Assembly (NCBI GenBank): GCA_017483225.1
Contig: JAFULF010000032.1
Span: 1-33,462 of the forward strand
DNA from: Alistipes sp.
GTDB taxonomy: Bacteria; Bacteroidota; Bacteroidia; Bacteroidales; Rikenellaceae
Direction: 5' to 3'
Length of the DNA stretch: 33,462 nucleotides
The notes beneath the pieces are model-generated. The model worked only from the letters and a program-made list of their open reading frames with translations. It had not been told where the DNA came from and searched no databases. Shown in pieces: positions 1-5,827 of the stretch (within the stretch, counting starts at the first letter, position 1; each line of letters opens with the position of its first letter). The translations under genes were made by a program, and so were the position numbers.

Positions 1-57
1 CTCCAGATGCCCTTACGGACCACATCAGAACTCCCGCAACGAGAGCACCTTTTTGTC

Positions 58-85
58 CATAATAATTATAAATACTGCAAATATA
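58..85 (-). promoter_or_regulatory. candidate promoter of a leftward transcript leaving the window
   Basis: On the minus strand TATATTTG (78-85) matches the Bacteroidetes -7 motif TAnnTTTG. An ATG lies just downstream at 58-60 but opens only an 11-codon frame (MDKKVLSLREF, then stop). No clear TTG -33 element is visible. The transcript may be a leader region of a gene beyond the left edge; nothing else can be identified in 1-120. Confidence 0.35.
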
Positions 86-175
86 CTATATCTCAGATAT
101 TTACCCCCTTTCGCAGGTCTCTTTTTTGACCATTAAGCCAGTTTTTTGTACGACAACCTTTTGCTTGTCGTCCGG

Positions 176-200
176 TGAACTCGCCGGGACTCGACCGGCG
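176..200 (-). pseudogene. tRNA-Lys 3'-end-like fragment
   Basis: Read on the minus strand, this stretch resembles the T-arm and 3' acceptor strand of the intact tRNA-Lys at 295-367. Positions 176-194 match 295-314 with only a few differences. The rest of a tRNA (D-arm, anticodon arm) is absent. It could be a duplicated tRNA 3' end, as left by integrative elements that use tRNA genes as attachment sites, or a local duplication. Confidence 0.4.
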
Positions 201-263
201 TAGCCGAAGCGAGGATACCATAAAGCGCAACGTAGTGAGCAATTGCTATATTCTCCAAAACAA

Positions 264-290
264 AACAACCACCCGATAAAGGTGGTTGTT
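264..290 (-). terminator. intrinsic terminator after tRNA-Lys
   Basis: A perfect 10-bp inverted repeat (AACAACCACC at 264-273, GGTGGTTGTT at 281-290) has a 7-nt loop. On the minus strand it is followed by a T-rich tract. It lies 5 bp past the tRNA-Lys 3' end. Confidence 0.8.
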
Positions 291-294
291 TGCG

Positions 295-367
295 TGAACT
301 CGCTGGGGCTCGAACCCAGGACCCCAACATTAAAAGTGTTGTGCTCTACCTGCTGAGCTACGAATTC
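295..367 (-). tRNA. tRNA-Lys (UUU)
   Basis: The 73-nt cloverleaf folds completely. The 7-bp acceptor is GAATTCG/CGAGTTC with one G-T pair, and the D stem is GCTC/GAGC. The anticodon stem CAACA/TGTTG encloses loop CTTTTAA, giving anticodon TTT. The T-arm is CTGGG/CCCAG with TTCGAGC loop. The discriminator is A and CCA is not encoded. Confidence 0.96.
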
Positions 368-403
368 ATCGTTCAAAATGGGTATTCCCCGATTTTGGTG
401 GTG

Positions 404-433
404 CAAATGTAGGGATTATTTTTATTTCTGCAA
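404..433 (-). promoter_or_regulatory. promoter of tRNA-Lys
   Basis: The minus strand carries TACATTTG (404-411) and an upstream TTG (431-433) with 19 bp between them. This is the Bacteroidetes sigma-ABfr consensus arrangement. It sits about 37 bp upstream of the tRNA 5' end. Confidence 0.75.
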
Positions 434-475
434 AATAAATTCCCACTTTTTCGCATTTGTCTGCCGCTTGGAGTG

Positions 476-853
476 TTACTGCGCCACCATTTTGGCCATA
501 AAACGCTCTCTGTCCACGATATATCGAGTGTGCTTGCCCTCGCCGATTATGCCCTGTGCATCCTCGGCGACGACCTCGAATGATAACTTGCGACCCTCTA
601 CGGCTACGAGTGTGGCTGTGGCTCTCACCACTGCACCTTCGGGTGTCGGGCGCAGGTGTGTTGTCGAAATCTCGGAGCCTACGGTTGTCTGCGACGGCTC
701 CAAAGCCTCCGCTACGGCGTTCATAGCGGCGTTCTCCATCAGTGCCACCATCGCCGGTGTCGCCAATACCGAGAGGTCGCCGGAGCCTACACTCTTGGCG
801 GTAATGCTCTCGGTAACCACCGTCTGAGATGTGTATTTTCTTCCTGTTTCCAT
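476..853 (-). CDS. FlK-like hotdog-fold acyl-CoA thioesterase
   Basis: This 125-residue protein has the size and pattern of the fluoroacetyl-CoA thioesterase (FlK)-like family, a single hotdog domain that hydrolyses acyl-CoA thioesters in the cytosol. The Thr/Glu/His triad known from FlK can be placed at T32 (ATPAM), E40 (LMENAA) and H66 (TTHLRP). The central stretch ALMENAAMNAV is the long hotdog helix. In most members of this group the physiological substrate is unknown, and fluoroacetate resistance should not be assumed. The gene is monocistronic and divergent from the DUF4294 gene; both promoters lie in the 73-bp gap between them. Confidence 0.8.
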   Translation of the reverse strand: METGRKYTSQTVVTESITAKSVGSGDLSVLATPAMVALMENAAMNAVAEALEPSQTTVGSEISTTHLRPTPEGAVVRATATLVAVEGRKLSFEVVAEDAQGIIGEGKHTRYIVDRERFMAKMVAQ

Positions 854-876
854 CTTTTGTGAAATTTTATCCGCCG

Positions 877-884
877 CAAATGTA
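877..884 (-). promoter_or_regulatory. promoter of the FlK-like thioesterase gene
   Basis: The minus strand carries TACATTTG, an exact TAnnTTTG -7 motif, 24 bp upstream of the start codon. It is back to back with the rightward promoter at 906-913, giving a compact divergent control region. Confidence 0.6.
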
Positions 885-905
885 CAACTTTCCTGCGGAA
901 ACCGT

Positions 906-913
906 TATATTTG
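906..913 (+). promoter_or_regulatory. promoter of the DUF4294 gene
   Basis: TATATTTG, an exact match to TAnnTTTG, sits 13 bp before the ATG at 927. This rules out starting the protein at the further upstream in-frame ATG at 831. Confidence 0.6.
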
Positions 914-926
914 TAGTGTTGAATTT

Positions 927-1517
927 ATGAAAAAAAGGCTTCTGATACTGCTTTTGATTGTCGGCATAGGCTTTGAACCGCTGTCGGCACAGTTGCGTAT
1001 GCGCCGTCGTCCACGTGGCTACGTCACGCAGGAGTGGGTGGTGGAGAATGGCGACTCTGTGGCATTGATTCATCTGTCGCCGGTGCGCAAGTATGCCCGC
1101 AAGCCTGATATGCGCCGCTATGTACGGATGGTGCGGGCGGTCAAGAAGGTCTATCCTATTGCGCAGGAGGCGAAGGCATTGATGGCATCTATGGAGGCGG
1201 AACTTGTGGCCCTGCCGACCAAGAAGCAGCGGCAACTATACACGAAGGGCGTGCAGAAGCGTCTGGTGCGTGAATATACGCCCGTCTTGAAGAGGATGAC
1301 AATATACGAGGGTCAGGTGCTCCTGAAACTTATTGACCGAGAGACAGAATCTACTGCTTACGAGATTGTTAAGGAGTTTAGAGGAGGCTTTGTTGCGAGC
1401 TTCTGGCAGACCTTCGCCAAGATGTTCGGCAACAATCTGAAACTCGACTATCAGCCGGGGCAGCGAGATAAGCAGTTGGAGCAGATTGTGACCCTCTACG
1501 AAAAGGGTCTGTTGTAA
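927..1517 (+). CDS. exported DUF4294 family protein
   Basis: This protein has 196 residues from the ATG at 927. It begins MKKRLLILLLIVGIGFEPLSA, a Sec signal peptide with predicted cleavage after residue 21. The mature part is basic and matches DUF4294, a family of exported Bacteroidetes proteins with no known function. Recognisable family elements are the DSVALIHLSPVRKYAR segment, the long helical region LVRAVKKVYPIAQEAK-like after residue 70, and the C-terminal GRSSF-type segment represented here by EFRGGFVASFWQTFAKMFGNNLK. It is probably periplasmic. An in-frame ATG at 831 would overlap the divergent gene and precede the promoter, so I prefer 927. There is no operon partner. Confidence 0.75.
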   Translation: MKKRLLILLLIVGIGFEPLSAQLRMRRRPRGYVTQEWVVENGDSVALIHLSPVRKYARKPDMRRYVRMVRAVKKVYPIAQEAKALMASMEAELVALPTKKQRQLYTKGVQKRLVREYTPVLKRMTIYEGQVLLKLIDRETESTAYEIVKEFRGGFVASFWQTFAKMFGNNLKLDYQPGQRDKQLEQIVTLYEKGLL

Positions 1518-1561
1518 TAATCCCGCCATTCGGTGTTGTTAAATGCCGTTGTTTGCACAAT

Positions 1562-1905
1562 ATAAGGTCGAGTAAGGTCACGCACCCTGCGGGTGCTTTA
1601 AGGTCAAGTAAGGAGAGCGCAAAAGGGAATTTAATGAGTTTAAGGCGTTTAGTGAGAATAGCCTTGCGCTCTCTAAATTCCCTAATCTCCTTAATTTCCC
1701 TAATGTTGCGCCAAGCCCGTTGCGCAGCTCCGAAGGAGATACCTTACTCGACTTTACTTGACCTTACCTGACTTTAAGCCTGCGCAAAAGGGAGCGCACA
1801 AGATTAAGGGGTATTAAGGGAGTTAAGGGATATTAAGGGCTGTTAATGGTGCGCAATATGCTGGCGGACTTGTACAGCCTTGCCATAAACCGCCTGCGTT
1901 CCCCT
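1562..1905. repeat. dispersed non-coding repeat, copy 1
   Basis: The gap 1518-2052 has no convincing gene. It holds a repeat shared with 22613-22779. Block A (1562-1605, with hairpin GCACCC-TGC-GGGTGC) is essentially identical to 22613-22656. Block B (1787-1905) matches 22663-22779 with scattered differences. Between the blocks this copy has about 180 bp extra, including short inverted runs such as AAGGTCAAGTAAGG and CCTTACTCGACTTTAC. The element is rich in TAAGG/CCTTA words and lies 3' of a tRNA terminator. Its function is unknown; it resembles a non-autonomous, palindrome-containing intergenic repeat. Confidence 0.75.
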
Positions 1906-1961
1906 TAATCACCTTTAATAACCTTTAACAACCTTTACTGTCTGCGCAAACGATAAGGTCG

Positions 1962-1993
1962 GGTAAGGTAAGGTAAGGTAAGGTAAGGTAAGG
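1962..1993. repeat. GGTAA microsatellite
   Basis: Six perfect tandem copies of GGTAA run from 1962 to 1991, plus two bases of a seventh. This extends the TAAGG vocabulary of the adjoining dispersed repeat. The tract is non-coding and probably length-variable by slippage. Confidence 0.85.
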
Positions 1994-2052
1994 CGCTTGC
2001 GCCGAGTCGCAAACACACAAGAAACAGCTTTCTCCCTCCCCGTAAAACGACA

Positions 2053-2074
2053 AAAGACGTCCGAAGACGCCTTT
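2053..2074 (-). terminator. intrinsic terminator after tRNA-Gln
   Basis: A 9-bp stem (2053-2061 with 2066-2074, one G-T pair) is closed by a TTCG tetraloop on the minus strand. A T-rich tract follows. It lies 6 bp beyond the tRNA-Gln 3' end. Confidence 0.75.
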
Positions 2075-2080
2075 GTTGTG

Positions 2081-2151
2081 TTGAGCTGCCGGGACTCGAA
2101 CCCAGAACGACAGAACCAAAATCTGCTGTGTTACCATTACACCACAGCTCA
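2081..2151 (-). tRNA. tRNA-Gln (UUG)
   Basis: This is a 71-nt cloverleaf. The acceptor is TGAGCTG/CAGCTCA and the D stem GTGT/ACAC. The anticodon stem GCAGA/TCTGT encloses loop TTTTGGT, giving anticodon TTG. The T stem is CTGGG/CCCGG with TTCGAGT loop. The discriminator is A and CCA is not encoded. Confidence 0.95.
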
Positions 2152-2172
2152 ATCCCTTGCTCGAAAGCGATG

Positions 2173-2202
2173 CAAAGGTAGAAAAATAAAATTAAAGTGC
2201 AA
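2173..2202 (-). promoter_or_regulatory. promoter of tRNA-Gln
   Basis: The minus strand carries TACCTTTG (2173-2180) with TTG at 2200-2202 and a 19-bp spacer. It has the same architecture as the tRNA-Lys and tRNA-Asp promoters. Confidence 0.75.
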
Positions 2203-2335
2203 AATATTTCTACAACGAAAGGCTGTTTGCAGGCTGCCAATCGGGAAAACGGCGGATTGTTGTCAATATCGTTGTTTTTCATCTCCTATTTGGCGAGAAT
2301 CTCCCGTAATTGGGAAATTAAGTATAAATACCTGC

Positions 2336-2397
2336 TTGCAAATTGGGTAAATTTTGCTATCTTTGTCAAGTTTATAGAGCCTTGCCCTTGGAGGGCA
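2336..2397 (+). promoter_or_regulatory. promoter and leader hairpin of the cysteate synthase-like gene
   Basis: TTG (2336-2338), a 19-bp spacer and TATCTTTG (2358-2365) form a consensus Bacteroidetes promoter. Transcription should begin near 2372, leaving a leader of about 68 nt. The leader opens with a compact hairpin, TGCCCT-TGG-AGGGCA (2383-2397). It is not followed by a T tract, so it is not an obvious terminator, and no known riboswitch class was recognised. Confidence 0.6.
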
Positions 2398-2439
2398 GTG
2401 TGATGAAAAGGAAAGAAACAATAAAAATATATTACAACT

Positions 2440-3735
2440 ATGTCCAAATTTGAACCTACCGAGTATAAACTCGTGTGCCTTGCAACAGGCGAGCAGTTTG
2501 AGGATGCAGGATGGACCCTCTCGTGTCCTACTTGCGAGAAGCCGTCGCTCATCAGAGCCGATTATGCGAAGAAGCAGCTTACGGTGCGTGATGACGAGGA
2601 GTGTGGCCTCTATAAGTTCCGTGATTGGCTTCCGATGAAGCGTATGTTGAAGTGTTCGTCGTCGCCGGTGACCTACAAGAGCGAGGGACTGGCTGCGGCA
2701 CTCGGTTTGAAGAACCTCTATATCACCTTCAACGGCTACTTCCCGGAGAGGGGTGCTACGATGCCTACCTGCTCGTTCAAGGAGACCGAGGCGTATAGCG
2801 TTTGTGCCCGTATGGACGAGAAGAATGAGAAGGTCTTGGTTGTGGCTTCGGCAGGAAATACGGCACGTGCCTTTGCGAAGGTGTGCTCGGATAACAACAT
2901 AAAGTTGTTGCTCTCGGTGCCGTCGGACAATCTGAATGCGCTGTGGTTTGATGAGCCGCTGAATGATTGTGTGAAGCTTATCGCCTGCGAGAAGGGCGGC
3001 GACTACTTCGATGCCATTCATTTGAGCAATCTGGCTCTCAAATCGCCAAAGTTCTATGCCGAGGGTGGTGCGCAGAATATCGCACGCCGTGACGGTATGG
3101 GTACGACGGTATTGTCGGCGGTGACTACCATCGGCCGTATTCCTGACTACTACTTCCAGGCCGTAGGTAGCGGTACGGGTGCCATTGCTGCGTGGGAGGC
3201 CAACCTGCGACTTATCGAGGATGGCCGCTTCGGCAGCAACGTGATGAAACTGATGGTTTCGCAGAATGCTCCGTTCTTACCTATGTATAATGCGTGGAGG
3301 GCAGACTCACGTGATATGCTCCCGTATGATGAGAATCAGGCTCGCAAGGATGTGGAGATAATTGATGCCAAGGTGCTCTCGAATCGTAAGCCACCGTATG
3401 GTATATGCGGAGGTCTGTACGATGCTTTGAAGGCTACGGATGGCGATGTGCTGATGGCAACCAACGAGCAGGCCGTCGAGGCTGCAAAGCTCTTCCTCGA
3501 AACCGAGGGTGTGGATATCTATCCTGCACCTGCAATCGCTCTGGCAACACTGATTGACTGCGTAAAGCAGGGACGTATCGAGCCGGAGGCTACCGTGATG
3601 CTCAATATTACGGGCGGTGGCGAGAAGAAACTGTTGCAGAATCGTGAGCCGTGGATGCTCGCACCTACGCACGTATTCCCGCTCAATCCTGACGAGAAAG
3701 ATGTGGTCGAGAAGGTGGAGTCTTTGTTTAACTAA
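2440..3735 (+). CDS. PLP-dependent threonine-synthase-family enzyme, probable cysteate synthase
   Basis: This 431-residue fold-type II PLP enzyme has its lysine in SFKETEAY (K114). The phosphate-binding loop is ASAGNTARA, and the C-terminal cofactor loop is LNITGGGEKK. An N-terminal Cys-rich stretch (SCPTCEKP) is present. Automated pipelines could call it ThrC. However, the usual Bacteroidetes threonine synthase is a different type (E. coli-like, starting MKYYSTN), SFKE replaces the common SFKD, and no hom or thrB gene is nearby. The layout fits cysteate synthase, which makes L-cysteate from phosphoserine and sulfite. In Alistipes and Odoribacter cysteate feeds sulfonolipid (capnoid) synthesis. 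It is monocistronic or leads into manA after a 26-bp gap. Confidence 0.68.
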   Translation: MSKFEPTEYKLVCLATGEQFEDAGWTLSCPTCEKPSLIRADYAKKQLTVRDDEECGLYKFRDWLPMKRMLKCSSSPVTYKSEGLAAALGLKNLYITFNGYFPERGATMPTCSFKETEAYSVCARMDEKNEKVLVVASAGNTARAFAKVCSDNNIKLLLSVPSDNLNALWFDEPLNDCVKLIACEKGGDYFDAIHLSNLALKSPKFYAEGGAQNIARRDGMGTTVLSAVTTIGRIPDYYFQAVGSGTGAIAAWEANLRLIEDGRFGSNVMKLMVSQNAPFLPMYNAWRADSRDMLPYDENQARKDVEIIDAKVLSNRKPPYGICGGLYDALKATDGDVLMATNEQAVEAAKLFLETEGVDIYPAPAIALATLIDCVKQGRIEPEATVMLNITGGGEKKLLQNREPWMLAPTHVFPLNPDEKDVVEKVESLFN

Positions 3736-3761
3736 ACGAAATATTAAACTGATTATCAATA

Positions 3762-4742
3762 ATGTACCCGATTAAGTTAAAGCCAATATTTAAGCAGCAC
3801 CCGTGGGGTGGTCAGACCCTCTTCGATATCAAGAAGGGGCAGGGAGTTCGTGTCGATCGTAGCAAACTCTATGGCGAAAGTTGGGATGTGTCGGGTATTG
3901 ATGGCAGTGTCTCTGTGGTCTCTAACGGCTTCTTGAAGGGGAATAACCTTCAAGAGTTGATAGAGGTATATATGGGTGACCTCGTGGGCGAGTCGGTCTT
4001 CGAGCGTTTTGGCTTGGAGTTTCCGCTGCTGCTCAAAACATTGACGAGCGAGGGGTGCCTCTCCGTGCAGGTGCACCCTGACGACGAGGTGGCTGCCGAG
4101 CGTCACGACTCGTGCGGCAAGACAGAGATGTGGTACGTCGTGTCGGCGAAGCCGGAGTCGAAGATATACCTCGGATTTAAGGATAAGAATATCACACGAG
4201 AGGAGTATATCGAGGCTGTCGCCAAGGGCACGGTTGCCGATATTATCCGCCCCGTGAGTGTTAAGGCGGGCGATGCCTTCCTGCTGAAATCGGGCACGGT
4301 ACACTCTATTTCGGAGGGTGTATCTCTGCTCGAAGTGCAGCAGCCTGTCGATTTGACGTACAGAATCTTTGACTGGAACAGAGTCGATGCAGAGGGCAAT
4401 TCGAGAGAGTTGCACACGGCGCAGGCGGTGGATGTCATCGACTTCGGGATAACGGCGGAGGATTGCCGTTGCAGCTATGAGTTGCGACCTAACGAGATGG
4501 TTGAGATAGTCAAGTGTGACTATTTCACGGTCAAGATATTACAACTCGATGGTGTGTCCCGACAAGACTACTGCTCCTTGGACTCGTTTGTCATATACTC
4601 CTGCACCGAAGGCTCTGCCGAGATTGTGACAGATGGTGGCAGTGAGAGTATCAAGGCGGGTGAAGTTGTGCTTATTCCTGCCGAGATGGGGGAGGTTACC
4701 ATAAGTGGCAAGGCGACGCTTTTGGAGTATTCGCTTGGGTAA
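3762..4742 (+). CDS. manA: mannose-6-phosphate isomerase, class I
   Basis: This 326-residue cupin-fold zinc enzyme interconverts fructose-6-phosphate and mannose-6-phosphate, supplying GDP-mannose and GDP-fucose precursors. It shows the HPWGGQTLF start typical of the short bacterial type. The zinc-site motifs are VQVHPDDE (Gln and His), KTEMWYV (Glu) and GTVHSISEG (His). The substrate-site block LLEVQQPVDLTYRIFDW follows. The length fits the Bacillus/Bacteroides short ManA class rather than the longer E. coli form. It is cytoplasmic. It is 26 bp downstream of the cysteate synthase-like gene and 11 bp upstream of lrgA, so the group may be cotranscribed. Confidence 0.9.
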   Translation: MYPIKLKPIFKQHPWGGQTLFDIKKGQGVRVDRSKLYGESWDVSGIDGSVSVVSNGFLKGNNLQELIEVYMGDLVGESVFERFGLEFPLLLKTLTSEGCLSVQVHPDDEVAAERHDSCGKTEMWYVVSAKPESKIYLGFKDKNITREEYIEAVAKGTVADIIRPVSVKAGDAFLLKSGTVHSISEGVSLLEVQQPVDLTYRIFDWNRVDAEGNSRELHTAQAVDVIDFGITAEDCRCSYELRPNEMVEIVKCDYFTVKILQLDGVSRQDYCSLDSFVIYSCTEGSAEIVTDGGSESIKAGEVVLIPAEMGEVTISGKATLLEYSLG

Positions 4743-4753
4743 AAAATTCTGTT

Positions 4754-5113
4754 TTGAAGGGTATTTTTCAAATACTTATATGTTGGCTTGTCGGCAATGC
4801 GTTAAGCGCACTTGCCGACAATTACATTTCCGGTAATATTATTGGTATGGTGTTGATGTTCATAGCCTTGAAGAGCCGCCTTTTTGAAGCGGAGTCGGTG
4901 CGGCCTGTGGCTAAATTCCTTCTTGGTACTATGGCGCTCTTCTTTGTTCCTTTTGGTGTCGGAATCATCAACTCCTTTGACCTTATAGCCGATAATGCCC
5001 TTGCAATTGTGACCGCTACGGTGGTGAGCACCTTTGCGGTTATTGTGGCTACGGGCTGGTGTTTGCAGTACCTAAACCGTCGCAATAGAAGAGAGGAGGT
5101 AAAGCGTGATTAA
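4754..5113 (+). CDS. lrgA: LrgA/CidA family holin-like membrane protein
   Basis: This 119-residue protein is almost entirely hydrophobic and has about four transmembrane segments. It carries the family signature YISGNIIGMVLMFIAL and an FFVPFGVGII segment. LrgA/CidA proteins are inner-membrane, holin-like partners of LrgB/CidB, linked to export of small metabolites, murein hydrolase control and cell death. I take the TTG at 4754 as the start because no ATG or GTG precedes the first membrane segment in frame. The 3' end overlaps lrgB by 8 bp, indicating translational coupling. Confidence 0.85.
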   Translation: MKGIFQILICWLVGNALSALADNYISGNIIGMVLMFIALKSRLFEAESVRPVAKFLLGTMALFFVPFGVGIINSFDLIADNALAIVTATVVSTFAVIVATGWCLQYLNRRNRREEVKRD

Positions 5114-5789
5114 CCAGATAATTACATCGGATATTTTTCTGCTTGCGCTGACCATCGGCATCTATCTGCTCGGAGGTGCAGTCTTCCGTAAGACGAGGTC
5201 GATTCTGCTCCACCCCGTGCTTATTACGGCCGTGGGTGTCATTGCATTTCTGAAACTGTTTGACGTTGATTACGGACAGTATCGTGAGGCTACGTCGCTA
5301 CTCGACTTCGCCCTCGGGATGTCGGTAGTTGCGCTGGGCTACCTGCTCTATGAGCAGTCGGAGCAGTTGCGGGGACGTATTACAGCAGTGCTTGTGACGA
5401 CTGTTGTGGGTGTCGTTGTCGGGGTGTTTAGCGTTATAGGCATCGCCTTTATGCTTGGCGCCGACTCGACGGTTATAACCTCCATAGCTCCGAAGTCGGT
5501 CACCGTACCTATCGCCATTGCAATATCGGAGCCACGGGGAGGCGTTGTGGCTGTGACCTCGGTGGTGGTCTTCTGTACCGGAGTGCTCGGAAGTATCTGT
5601 GGAGCGAAACTGCTTGATATAAGCCGAGTTACCGACCCTATGGCAGTAGGCTTTGTCCTCGGTGCGGCCTCGCACGGCATCGGCACGTCGAGGGCGGTGG
5701 AGATTGGTGCCTTGGAGGGTGCTATGGCAGGCTTGGCGATGGCATTGACGGGTTTTGTGACGGCGTTGCTGCTTCCGTTGGTGCTTTGA
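5106..5789 (+). CDS. lrgB: LrgB/CidB family membrane protein
   Basis: This 227-residue multi-spanning protein has the LrgB signature ITSIAPKSVTVPIAIAIS (about residues 124-141). The conserved C-terminal block GFVLGAASHGIGTSRAVEIG also marks LrgB/YohK/CidB. It works with LrgA in the inner membrane; plant and bacterial relatives move small organic acids such as glycolate or pyruvate. Translation starts at a GTG inside the lrgA stop region (8-bp overlap). The next gene has its own promoter, so the lrgAB unit probably ends here. Confidence 0.9.
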   Translation: MINQIITSDIFLLALTIGIYLLGGAVFRKTRSILLHPVLITAVGVIAFLKLFDVDYGQYREATSLLDFALGMSVVALGYLLYEQSEQLRGRITAVLVTTVVGVVVGVFSVIGIAFMLGADSTVITSIAPKSVTVPIAIAISEPRGGVVAVTSVVVFCTGVLGSICGAKLLDISRVTDPMAVGFVLGAASHGIGTSRAVEIGALEGAMAGLAMALTGFVTALLLPLVL

Positions 5790-5808
5790 CGATAAATTAG
5801 TATCTTTG
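5778..5808 (+). promoter_or_regulatory. promoter of rlmD operon
   Basis: TTG (5778-5780), a 20-bp spacer and TATCTTTG (5801-5808) form a consensus promoter. The -33 element lies within the last codons of lrgB, 20 bp before the rlmD start codon. Confidence 0.7.
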
Positions 5809-5827
5809 CACATTCAAATATATAAAG

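Noticed and set aside
101-406. Minus-strand frame across tRNA-Lys
   Set aside because: It overlaps a complete tRNA gene and its terminator; no coding signature.
831-926. Upstream in-frame extension of the DUF4294 protein
   Set aside because: It would overlap the divergent thioesterase start and precede the promoter at 906. The ATG at 927 opens a proper signal peptide.
1553-1771. Small plus-strand frame in the dispersed repeat
   Set aside because: Low-complexity translation of TAAGG-type repeat words; the second repeat copy does not keep the frame.
2440-3735. Straight call as threonine synthase ThrC
   Set aside because: Fold family agrees, but sequence type and context fit cysteate synthase better; left as the alternative.
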